From: Bimuria novae-zelandiae CBS 107.79
Taxonomy: Eukaryota; Ascomycota; Dothideomycetes; Pleosporales; Didymosphaeriaceae
Length of the DNA stretch: 64,000 bases
Assembly (NCBI GenBank): GCA_010015655.1
Contig: ML976660.1
Location: 1,413,872-1,477,871 of the forward strand
Reading direction: 5' to 3'
Positions 36,560 through 46,246 of the stretch are shown piece by piece; positions within the stretch are counted from its first letter, which is position 1, and the number at the start of each line of letters is the position of its first letter. Under the pieces are notes generated by a model. It saw only the letters and a program-made list of their open reading frames with translations. It was not told where the DNA came from and did not search any database. The position numbers were made by a program, and so were the translations under genes.

Positions 36560-39500
36560 ACTTATAAAGCTACTCTTTTAATTTACCTAATACTGTTATT
36601 CGCAAGCACACTATCTTAAGTAAAGTTACGTATTTACTATAGTTACCTATTTATACTATACTAAGAAGTAAGTACCTTATTATTAAATATTACTATACTT
36701 AAAGTGCATAAATTTTATTTAGTATAGTAATTAAAAGTATACGCTAGAGGAGATTCATTTACTAAATTATTTAGAAATAGATACTAAGCTAAAAAGGTTA
36801 AAAAAGTTAGAGACTAAAAAGGAGGCAAAACTTTAAGTAAAAAAAGAGCTTACTTAGTTAGTACTCTTGCGTGCTTGTTTAGTACAAGAGAAAATGGCGC
36901 GTTTGTATAATTAGCGTAAGAAGTTACATTAAAAAGAATAAGAGTTATTTTATTATAGTATATTTATAATAGATAAATTAGAGACCCTAGAGGCCCGTAA
37001 GGAGCTTACTTAGGTAATAGTATTAATTAATTCTAATACTACTTTAGGTGGTAAGGTAATAGACTAGTCTATAGTCTAGTTAAAGCCCTCCTCTTCTACT
37101 ACGTAATGCGCTAGTATTATTAGATTCTTTTTTAATAATTTTATAAGTAGTCTTCTAGTTTCTAAGTATTTTTACTATGTGGGTATCCTTTTTATTTAAT
37201 AAGATATATACGTGGCTAATCTTTATAATATAGTATTTTTTTAACTTTAAATTTATTTTCCTCCTTAGGTTAGTAATAGAAGGTGGTTTTAAATACCGTA
37301 TTAGGGTCTACAGGTTCTAATTAGCCCATATAGAATACTAGGTGTATCTTTACGTCTCGCAATAGTTCTAATTAGTCGTTAACTAGTAATAATTATTTAA
37401 TAATAAAAATTAATCTAACTTTAATATAGTCTAGTTTCTTATTTTTCTCCTAAGTTTTAAGGTTCTTTATAAGTAAATATGCTTTATTCCCCTTCCGTAG
37501 CTAAGGTACTATTTTTCTTTTTTAGTTTATGTAAGAAATAATTTACTATTAAGCTTCTTTAATATTTTCTTAGAGTTATGCGCGTCTTCTTTATAGTCTC
37601 TACTATATGAATTACTTCTTCTATCCTAATTTTTATAGAAAATGGTTAATTAAAGAGATATGGGTGTCTTTTATAGTTTATATAAAATAGAGTAAATCCT
37701 GTTGCTACTAATATCTTGTTATTATAGTAGATGCGTAGGTACGTTTTAATTGTCTAATTCGTACGTTCTATTTGTCCATTACTTTATAGAAAATATGCTA
37801 TTAATAGTTTTCGTTATGTTCCACTAAGTGCTATAAGTGTTATTTAATAGTTTAAGATAAAGAGCTTATCTCTATTACTAATAATTATCTTTAGAATACT
37901 ATAGTGTTATATAAGTTAATTTAGGATAAGGAATGCAAGTTCCTTTACTATAGTTATCTTTTAACATAGTAGTGATTCGACGTATTTAGTAAATTAATAA
38001 ATAATATTTAGTATTATGTTGTAACAAATTCTAGTTAAATGGTCCTTTAACTTTAGTAGTTATATAATAAAGTCTATTATAATGTCTTCCTATAGTGCCG
38101 CGGGTATCTAGATTGCTTACATTTCTCTATATTTAAGATAAGTTGCATGCTTATTGCGCTGGCCATCTATATATTTGCGGATATATATAGCTATTACTTT
38201 TTTAAATTCCTTTAAAGCTATAGTTCTGCTAGATAAGTTCCATTATCTTCTTAATATTTAGGTATCTATATACGAAGTTATTATAGTATTATTATATAAT
38301 CTTTGCCTATAGTTCCTTAGTTACTTCTCGTGTTGCAATAGGGAGTAAATTAAGTTTTATTATAAACTTATGAGATTTATCCTTATTTTTCTATAGTATT
38401 ATAAAGTAGGTCTTTATCTTTTCTTTAATAAAATTATTTTATTAGCTTAGCGCGTCTACTCACCTATTCTCTTTTTCTTCTATATAAATAATTTTAATCT
38501 TATATTATCCTGTAGTTTATAACTATTAATATTATTGCGGTGTAAGTTCTTTTATTATTATAAATTATAGTAGATTCTTATAGTCCGTGTAAATTTTTAG
38601 TGTTAAGTAGCTAAGGGCGTAAATCCTCTAGTGCTTTAATACTTTTATAATGGCGTAGAGTTCCTTATTATATATGTCGTATCGTGTTTCTGCGTCGTTG
38701 AACTTTCGTGAGTAGTACGCAATTGGATGCCATTTGCTATTCTTTTCCTGCTTCGCGTATGCGTCCATAGCAAGTTCGCTTGCATCTGTTTTGAATCGTA
38801 GTGGCTCGTCGTCTCGAAAGTGGATAAGTGCTGGTGGCATAATACATGCTATTTTTAAGAGTTAGAATAACATTCTACACTCTGCTATCTATATAAATAG
38901 TACATCCTTCTTTATAATATTTATTTAAAGTATTATAATTTTCGCATAGTCCCTAATAAATTATTAATTAAATTTATAGAACTTTTTGAATTTTAGACCT
39001 TCTTCGCGGTTTTTAGTATTAGCTAGTTCCTAATATATTTAATTTTGTCTAGTGCTATTTTAATTCTATTTATACCAATAATATATCTAGAAAATCTTGC
39101 CTCTGAATATAGAATTTGCATTTCTTTAGTTTAATTTGTAGATGTGCTCTATCTAGTGCCTTTAGTACTGTCTATACATGTGATACGTGGTCTGATTCGT
39201 TTTCGAAAAGGATAAGAATTTTATCTATATATATATAATAAATATATTTAGATAGTTATATAGGATATTATTAACTAGTGTCTAAAAGATTGCTAGGGCG
39301 TTAGTAAGTCTAAAAGGTATAACTATATATTTAAATAGTTTATAGCGTGTTTTAAACTCTGTCTTCCACTTATTATCCTTTAAAGTTATATAAGATAGTA
39401 TCTGTCTTATAGGTCTATAATTGTAAAGATCTTTACTCTTAAGAGTTAGTTTAGGAGTTCTAAGATATTTAGTAGTATATATTAATTCTTAATTATTATG

Positions 39501-42200
39501 TCGTTAAGTTGTTTATAGTCTATATAGGATCGTAGTTGTCTATCCTTCTTTAGTATAAACATAAAAGGGCTAGCTACTAGTAACTTTAAAGGTCTAATAT
39601 ATCCTTTTAATAGGTTTATCATAATAAATTCCTTTTCTTGCTAGAGTTCTTTTTTAGATTTACTATATAGTAGTCTTAAGGGTGGCGTTTTCGCTTCTTC
39701 TAGGTTAATTATATAATCTTAGAGTTAATATTCTAAAAGGTTTACTTTTCCTTCTCTTCTGTGAACATATAATTCTATGCTTAGTAGTATTCTGGAATTT
39801 TATAGTTTGTGCTATTATGTATCTTCTTGCGCTCTGTGACCTGGTGGTTCCTGCTAGCGTCTGCTAAGGATAATTCCCATTTTTTAACTATCTATTATAA
39901 GACTATATTATTAATAGCTCTCTTATCTACTATTATGTTCTATTAGTACGTATGCTTTACTTGTAATACATAATTATAGCGCTTAAAGTATAGCTTTTTC
40001 TTTTTTTTTGTTAATTATAGGATTATGCTTCCTTAACTTTGGTAGTTTTAAAATTACATCGTAAGTAGCTTTCTTAATAATATTAAGGGTAATTAATTCC
40101 TAGTATTTATAGATCTTAAAAGTTATTTTAGTGTTATATTTAATTCTTGCTTTTCCAGGCATTAGTTATTTATTTATAATATAAATAGTATAGGGTATAG
40201 CATTCCTACACTTATAGAGTCCTACTTTATTAAGTATTTTTCTTAACAAATAGCTCTCCTATACTCTTAAGTCTAGCATGGCTTTTATCTATGTTTTTTA
40301 AGCTATACTAGTAGCTTAATTAATACCTAACTGTTAGTAGTATTTTACTCTCTAAAGGTGTTTTCCTGCCTAAGCCTGGGTCTAAAAAAGACATCTTCTT
40401 TATTACTAGTTTTATAGGCTAGAGGTGTCCCTTTCCCTTTTCTTTCTTAGGCTATTATTTAACCTTTTCTTGAGAAGCTTTACTATCTTTATTTTTTAGT
40501 ACTAATTTAATCCTAAGTGTCATAGTTTCCTTTAGTATATAATTAAATCTATACTTTTTCTTTTAATCCCTGTATTTCTTATAATTAGAGTATAAGCACG
40601 TTTACTATATATCTAATATTAATAGTGCTTAGTTTATTACTTAGTTAAAATATAAAGAGTTTCGCGTTTCGCGTTTATCCTAGAGGTAAACGTTATAATA
40701 GATAATAAGGTAGTTAAACTACTCCTATTTATATTATTAGTATATCTAGGGAAAGTAGCTATATTCTTTAGCTTAGTAATGTGTAATATATTGATCTTCT
40801 TTATAGAGAGTCTATCGTATGGTTCTATACGTAGGGTTATAGTAGTCTAAGTCGTACTATGGTTTGTAGTTTAGGTTTTTATTTAGGTACTTCTTCTTAG
40901 AGTTTTTATATTTATAATAGTCTACCTATTGACGTGCTACATTATTAACTAGATTAGGTTAGTAAGCGTTGTAAAGTGCTACTTTGTAGTCTTTATTTTA
41001 TTATTTTATTATTATATAACTAAAGTATTTCTCCGTTAGTTAGTGTTCTTCTAAGAAGTTAAAAACTTTCGTTATCTTACTAGTAACTAGTTTACTCTAG
41101 CTAGAGTAAAGTATACGAGATTAAGGCAATAGGTCTTTCTCTCATTTATCTACATCTTCGTACGTATTCTTGTAGAGTTAAAAGTTAGATAATCCTAATT
41201 ATTCTAAATCTTTATTATAAATATTAATTTATTTAATAGTACTTATTACTTACTACTCCTCGTTAGTTGTCTTTTTATTATTAACGATTAGTACGTTTAA
41301 CTGTCTAATAACCTTATTCTTAGATCAGCAGTTCCTGACTATGTAGCCTAGTTTGCCACATGTATAGTAAAGGCGTACTCCGGTCCCCTATTTATAGGTT
41401 CTATCTATGATACGTTCTTAGTTAGACTTATAAAAACCTTTAGCTTTTCCTGTCTTTTTCTTTATTACGTTAATTTATTAGTACTTAATTCTTTCCCTTA
41501 ATTAGTAAATATAGTTAGTTTAGTTCCTTTGCTGCGGCTATTATTTATAGTTATAATAGTTAAACTTTATTAAAAGTAGTCTATAACTTTTCCTTTTATC
41601 TTAGTTCTAGCGTTGGTATTATTTTTGTTTAAACTATTTATTATTAATTTAAGTTACTTCTACTATAAATTTTTATATGTTTTTAGTTTTTATTTTACTA
41701 TATAATAGTTCTTCGCGCACGTGACGCTTTAGTCCTTTATAAAATATAGTTATAAGACTAATATTATTTTATTTAACTTAGTTAGCATTCTTGTAAAATT
41801 TAGATTTATATTTAGCTACTAAATAAGTTTACCTAAGTTATTAGATATTTTGTTCGGCAATAGCTTCCTAATTAATAATTTTAAAGTATTCATTAACTTT
41901 AGTGTAGAAGGTATTATAATTTTTTATAATTTTATTTATAGTATTACCTTCTATATTAGCTCTAGCTAGGTATTAATTAACGTAAGGATAAATCTACTTA
42001 AAGGCATCTCCCTTTATATAAGTATAAGTAAATATAGTATTATTTATATTCTCCTATTCTTTTTGTATTCTATAAAAGTATAAGTTAAGTTATAAGTTCT
42101 ATAGCTCTGTATAATTATATTTGCTATAAAAGAAGTTAGGCTTTTTATAGAAGCTGTTTATTTTTTCTTTAACTATAGTAATGCTTACTCCTTTAGGAAT
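36560..42200 (-). pseudogene. Gypsy A copy 2 gag-pol, RIP-broken
   Basis: Read right to left. The gag region is at about 41800-42050. A zinc knuckle remnant (YYTCGKLGYIVRNC, first C to Y and H to Y) is near 41335-41380. The RT motif YIDKILILFENESDH is at about 39200-39235. RNase H is preserved as a 70-codon open stretch at 38628-38840 (FKTDASELAMDAYAKQ, SRKFNDAETRYDIYNKELYA). The integrase zinc and core are at about 37700-38330 and chromodomain remnants near 37150-37220. That RNase H patch is unusually clean compared with the flanks. Otherwise it is parallel to copy 1. Confidence 0.75.
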
Positions 42201-42268
42201 ATGTATAGAAGTATCCTTCGTGTTAGTAAAAAAGGTATTATTAATACTTATGTTAAGGGTGTTTAAGA

Positions 42269-42492
42269 TATTAAGCCCTTTAGGGTAGATAATTTTAAAA
42301 GGGGTAAGAATTAGCTCTTAGATAAAAGTATTAATAAGATAAGTAAAAAGCATTAATAGCTCGCACATATTAATAGGTGTTAGTATTAAAAATATATATA
42401 GTACAATTAAATTAATAAGAGCGCCTAAGTTAAATCCAAATAATAGATTAGTAAATAGGTTAAATACGATAGTAGAAGTCTACTATTATATT
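42269..42492 (-). repeat. 5' LTR of Gypsy A copy 2, left piece
   Basis: The U5-side part of the LTR, homologous to 1-176 reversed. It is broken after ATATT (42488-42492) by element V. Confidence 0.8.
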
Positions 42493-42664
42493 TGTTGTAA
42501 AAGGCACCTTGCTAGAGTTTTCTGCGCTAGCTAGGGTTAAGCCGAGTAGCCAAGTAGCCAAGCACGCGATCCCCTAAACCTATAAATAGCTAGTTATTAT
42601 AGAGCTTCCTCTCCTTAATAGACTTTATTTTTAAGCTCTTTAATCGTTATAACTATGCGCTATA
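42493..42664 (+). repeat. 5' LTR of element V
   Basis: 172 bp, alignable to 44239-44410 over its whole length. The shared core is AAGCACGCGATCCCCTAAAC. Confidence 0.85.
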
Positions 42665-42677
42665 GTTATAAGCCTAG
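42665..42677 (+). promoter_or_regulatory. primer binding site of V (half-tRNA type)
   Basis: GTTATAAGCCTAG immediately after the LTR is GTTATGAGCCCGG with G-to-A and C-to-T changes. That is the complement of the initiator tRNA-Met anticodon region, and the same site follows the LTR of Copia F. Confidence 0.55.
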
Positions 42678-42749
42678 TACTTTTATAATTCTTTATAATA
42701 TACTTACTTTATACTAGCTAATAATTATAGTAGTAAACTATTTCTTATT

Positions 42750-43860
42750 TTTTATTATTCTTACGCTTACGTCTTAACGCTTATAACCTATAATAGAGCT
42801 AGACTATATAATAACTACTATAAAGCTTTTAGTAAGTAACTAATTTATAAATTATAACTTATTCCTACCTTAGTACGCGTAGCTTAAGTACTACGTAAAG
42901 GCTTAAGAGATATAGAGTTATATAAACCTTAAAACTTCTAAGTAGATAAATATACACGACTAGGCTCTAGAGCTACTAGATATAAATACTAAAGGCAATC
43001 CCTATATATAATAGCTTAAGCACTATAAGCTAGAGACTATTATTTATAATTAGCTTATAATAAAGCTTTAGGCACTCTAGAACTAAGTTTATATTATAGT
43101 TAATTTATAAAGGCTAAAGCTTATAATATTATAGTTAAGTAAGTAGTAAACGCTGCAGGCACTAATTAGAAAGCTTAAAAATAATTTTTATCTAAGCAAT
43201 AATAATTAGAAGGAGCAGGTATAATATATATAGAGAGAGGTTACCCTACGCCCACAGAGTAGTAGAACAATAGACATAACTAAATGGCTATCCGAATGGA
43301 ACCGCGCACACGCTAACGCTGTGCTCCTAGATCTTTTAGAGATAAAGGGTACGTAGCTAATAAAGGATTTCCTACGCTTAGCACTATAATATAACTATAA
43401 GTAGGCTTAGAAAGAGCTTAATAACCTATCGCGACCAGGCGCAGTAGCAACTCTATCTTTAGAAGGATACGCTCGCTAGCTCGCGTAGCTTAACTAAACA
43501 ACTAAGCACGCAGGCATGTACGCTACGTTTAGAGGGCGTACTCCTAATACAAGCTATAAGTGCCTATATAGAGTAAATAGCTAGTATTAAAAGAAGCCTA
43601 TAGAGTATAACCGCCTTTAGTACGCGCTCTAGGGTGAAGCATTTTATAAATTTTATAATAAGCTTATAAGTAAAATGATTAGTAAAATTAAAAGCTAGAT
43701 TTAAAAGGATTAGTAAAAGGTATTATTAACTAAACTTAAGTATAAAGGGTAAGTAGTAGACTCTTCTTTAGTCTTTCTAAGGAATATTAAAATATAAATT
43801 ATAGTAAGTCTATAGGCAAGTAAGCCTTTACTAGCTAGACGCTATAATTTTATAGCTACT
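42750..43860 (+). pseudogene. gag-like protein of element V, RIP-broken
   Basis: Plus-strand reading resembles a Copia-type gag. A YVKAQEI.SYINLKTSKQIN segment is at about 42890-42950. An ELLDIN...LKHYKLETIIYNQ run follows near 42970-43055. A cleaner, less AT-rich stretch (KWLSEWNRAHANAVLLDLLE at about 43280-43345) ends with LNNLSRPGAVATLSLEGYAR near 43420-43475. No zinc knuckle was clearly seen. The interior is too short for pol. Confidence 0.55.
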
Positions 43861-43877
43861 TATTTTTTTATTTATTT

Positions 43878-44068
43878 ACGCAGGTACTCGCACGGGTTAC
43901 GTTATAAGTAAATAATTACCCTTAAATATTTATTAAAGCTCTATAGTAGAAGTACGCTACTCTTTTTATTTTTTTACTTTTTTACGTAGGTACTCGCGCG
44001 GGTCATGTTATAAGTAAATAGTTACTTTTAAATATTTATTAAAGCTCTATAGCAAAAGTACGCTACTC
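43878..44068 (+). repeat. tandem direct repeat in element V (period 106 bp)
   Basis: Two copies of an 85-bp segment beginning ACG(C/T)AGGTACTCGC and ending AAGTACGCTACTC (43878-43963 and 43984-44068), separated by a T-rich spacer. Non-coding 3' region. Confidence 0.75.
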
Positions 44069-44238
44069 CTTTCTACATTTCTCTTAGAACTATATATAAA
44101 CTAGCTACTTAGACTAATTACCTAACAAGCTAGAGATTTAAGCTAGACGCTTTTTAAGCTCTACGCGTAAGTTTATCACCTTTTATATTTTAAGTTACTA
44201 TTTAGCTTATTTTACTACGTTTTATAAGCTATGGGGTA

Positions 44239-44410
44239 TATTATAAAAGGTATTTTATTAGAGCTTTTTACGCTAGCTAAAGTTAAGCTAAATAGTTAAG
44301 TAGCTAAGCACGCGATCCCCTAAACTTATAAATAGCTAGTTATTCTAAAGCTTCCTCTCCTTAATAGACTTTATTTTCGAGCTCCCTGATCGTTGTGACT
44401 GTGCGTCACA
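44239..44410 (+). repeat. 3' LTR of element V
   Basis: 172 bp. The first half is more RIPped than the 5' LTR; the last 30 bp (GAGCTCCCTGATCGTTGTGA) are unmutated. Confidence 0.85.
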
Positions 44411-44415
44411 ATATT

Positions 44416-44629
44416 CCTATATATATAACTTGTACTATAAATCCTAATAATCCTAAGAGTTTTAGGAGTCCTAAAGTCCTATATGCTAAGATACTTTTAG
44501 GACGCCTAATACTTCTAGGACGCGTGACTAATCACGTAATTCGTAGCTAAGTCAGGAATCTTAGTTAGTCGCACGGATAAGTGTCCATGTCCCGCCTCGC
44601 GTCATGTAGGATCTTGATGGATCTTAACA
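44416..44629 (-). repeat. 5' LTR of Gypsy A copy 2, right piece
   Basis: Remaining U3-side part after the element V insertion. It ends (plus strand) GATCTTAACA, the complement of the TGTTAAGATC start of this LTR family. Confidence 0.8.
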
Positions 44630-44965
44630 GTTTCGTATATTTAGTATAGCGCACTAAATTAGAATTTTATATATTATCGTGTATTATTAATTATAAAAAG
44701 AAAAACGCGTTTTATACGGAATTTAAAAACTAAACTATTATTTTACTATTATTGCGATAGCTCTCTAGTGTTAAGCTAAGCAACGCTCTAATTGGCGCTT
44801 ACTAGGTGGTCCGTGGGTATGCGATTTTGACGGTGCGGGGGATAGCCTTGGAGAGGAATAAATTCTATGACCTGATTGGTCGGTCAATAGACGCTCGGAC
44901 TTCCAAGCTCCATGTCTTCATGGCGCCTCGTTAGCTCGGCGGCTACTGGCGGCTACGATGAAACC
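44630..44965. other. boundary of RIPped DNA and ordinary-composition island
   Basis: AT-rich to about 44780, then abruptly GC-balanced. The last 180 bp (with an ATTGG inverted CCAAT-box-like site at about 44876-44880) were contiguous with 51083 onward before Copia F inserted, and so would be upstream sequence of the small gene at 51267. No gene seen. Confidence 0.6.
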
Positions 44966-45119
44966 TGTTGAATATCGCGGTGCTTGCCAAGATCTATTGG
45001 GTGTTGAGGTGCTGACATCATACAATGTGTGTTAGCCTGAAGCGAAGCTATATAGACTAGCACTCTCAGCATCTTTTAGAACATAATCTGAATCGATGAA
45101 TCAATCACTTATCTCAATA
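44966..45119 (+). repeat. 5' LTR of Copia F
   Basis: 154 bp, TGTTGAATATCGCGG to TCTCAATA. It contains a short TATATAGA AT box (45049-45056) that may serve as the core promoter. Confidence 0.95.
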
Positions 45120-45132
45120 GGTTATGAGCCCG
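45120..45132 (+). promoter_or_regulatory. primer binding site, half-tRNA initiator Met
   Basis: GGTTATGAGCCCG immediately follows the LTR and is complementary to the anticodon stem-loop of eukaryotic initiator tRNA-Met (GGGCTCATAACC). Drosophila copia and some fungal Copia elements prime from such an internal tRNA fragment. Confidence 0.8.
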
Positions 45133-45439
45133 GGCTTGCACAAACTATTCTCACGAAGCTTCCGCAGATAAGTGATCGCACCCTTATAAAGGAGTCTAAT
45201 CGTTCAATTAGAAATGCAAGAACAAACGGTAAAGGACCGCGAAAGTACGAGCAACACGAACATCTCTTTAACGCTTAGAGATAAACGCGCGTCCTCTCTC
45301 AACAAAACTTGTTAAACCAAAACTACTCATTATAGCGTGGCGCCGGCCATCCCCGCACTTCCGAGCCTTTCACATGTTATCCGAACACCTATACTCACAT
45401 CGGCTCCCGATACGCTCTTTGACTCTAAAATCGATAAAT

Positions 45440-46246
45440 ATGTCGTCTCCAGTCGCTGGCTCACTAGTCGATCTTCTTCACTTATCAACTGTGTCTCCAA
45501 AACCGCCACCAAAACGAAGGAAGATACAGAATCCTCATCGATGGACTAAAGAAGAACTCAGCCTTATTGCATACCTTCGGTTACACCGCAACTGGACTTG
45601 GGGCCAAATTCAAAGGACATTCCTTCCTTCATTCTCATACGGCGCAATAAACTTATCATTTGCACGTATCTCAACTGAGAAACAAATATATTACGCGGCA
45701 ATTGCATCCTCTCGGGTCCTTGGTTCCGCTAGTACTATTGCGGAGTGGATACACGGTCAACACGAGTCCTCTGCATCCACCCTTTTCTCTCTCCTACCTC
45801 CAGTCGTAGCACAGGAGAACAGTGGCATCGAAACCAATATCCTGCCAGCATCGACATCCCGAAACAACTCGAATACAAGAAATAGCAACAGTACTGGAAG
45901 GAAGTACAATCTGCGCCCACGGAGGCCTACACGATCTGTAAACAACGAGCCTTCACGCCGGATGAACCAGTCGCACTTCCCCAGATTCTCGAAGGCATTA
46001 AAGGCCTCCTTAAGACAGTCTGCGACACCCGACACAGACTACTCTCCCTCTTCTCGTTCGCTCACACCGGGGTCATCCGACTATAGCACATCAGCCACCT
46101 TGAGCCAAATCAGTGACGCATCGAGCTTGGAGCTCTTCGGACTCGAGGTACGACCTACCAGTCCACCAGATCTTGATCACTTCGTCATCCCGAGCTCTCC
46201 CAGCGACGAGTTCTTCAGCGCAGAAGAGTATCCAGCCTCGCCATGA
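45440..46246 (+). CDS. Copia F ORF1: small Myb/SANT-like, basic-acidic protein
   Basis: 268 codons from the ATG at 45440 (A at -3); an in-frame ATG at 45374 would add 22 residues but has a poorer context. A nuclear-localisation-like PPPKRRK is at residues 22-28. A helix-turn-helix segment at about 34-80 (HRWTKEELSLIAYLRLHRN...WGQIQRTFLPSFS) has the spacing of Myb/SANT-like domains, with tryptophans at 35 and 52. The middle is Ser/Asn-rich and contains KYNLRPRRP. The C-terminus is acidic (SPSDEFFSAEEYP). It lies between the LTR and gag-pol, and its stop overlaps the gag-pol start (ATGA, 46243-46246). Gag functions are in the next ORF, so this is an accessory protein, perhaps DNA- or chromatin-binding. 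The domain call is by eye; function unknown. Confidence 0.7.
   Translation: MSSPVAGSLVDLLHLSTVSPKPPPKRRKIQNPHRWTKEELSLIAYLRLHRNWTWGQIQRTFLPSFSYGAINLSFARISTEKQIYYAAIASSRVLGSASTIAEWIHGQHESSASTLFSLLPPVVAQENSGIETNILPASTSRNNSNTRNSNSTGRKYNLRPRRPTRSVNNEPSRRMNQSHFPRFSKALKASLRQSATPDTDYSPSSRSLTPGSSDYSTSATLSQISDASSLELFGLEVRPTSPPDLDHFVIPSSPSDEFFSAEEYPASP

Larger units (their letters stand above)
42493..44410 (+). mobile_element. terminal-repeat gag-only retroelement V (TR-GAG-like), RIP-degraded
   Basis: 1,918 bp, bounded by ATATT duplications (42488-42492 and 44411-44415), with 172-bp LTRs (42493-42664 and 44239-44410) starting TGTTGTAAAAGG and ending TGCGTCACA. The polypurine stretch CTATGGGG precedes the right LTR, and a PBS-like GTTATAAGCC follows the left LTR. 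The roughly 1.57-kb interior codes only for a gag-like protein, with no protease, integrase or RT, so it is non-autonomous. It sits in the LTR of Gypsy A copy 2. Confidence 0.8.
36095..44629 (-). mobile_element. Ty3/Gypsy chromovirus, family A copy 2, RIP-degraded
   Basis: Second copy of the family at 1-25672, on the minus strand. The 3' LTR is at 36095-36518, the internal part at 36519-42268, and the 5' LTR at 42269-44629 is interrupted by element V. Next to the left LTR the minus strand has the polypurine tract AGAGAGGGGAGC. Matching 5-bp target duplications were not found at its outer ends (left ACTTA, right GTTTC). This may reflect mutation or rearrangement. Confidence 0.8.

Noticed and set aside
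45120..45135. tRNA-like sequence after the Copia LTR
   Set aside because: Only the anticodon-region complement is present; it is a primer binding site, not a tRNA gene.
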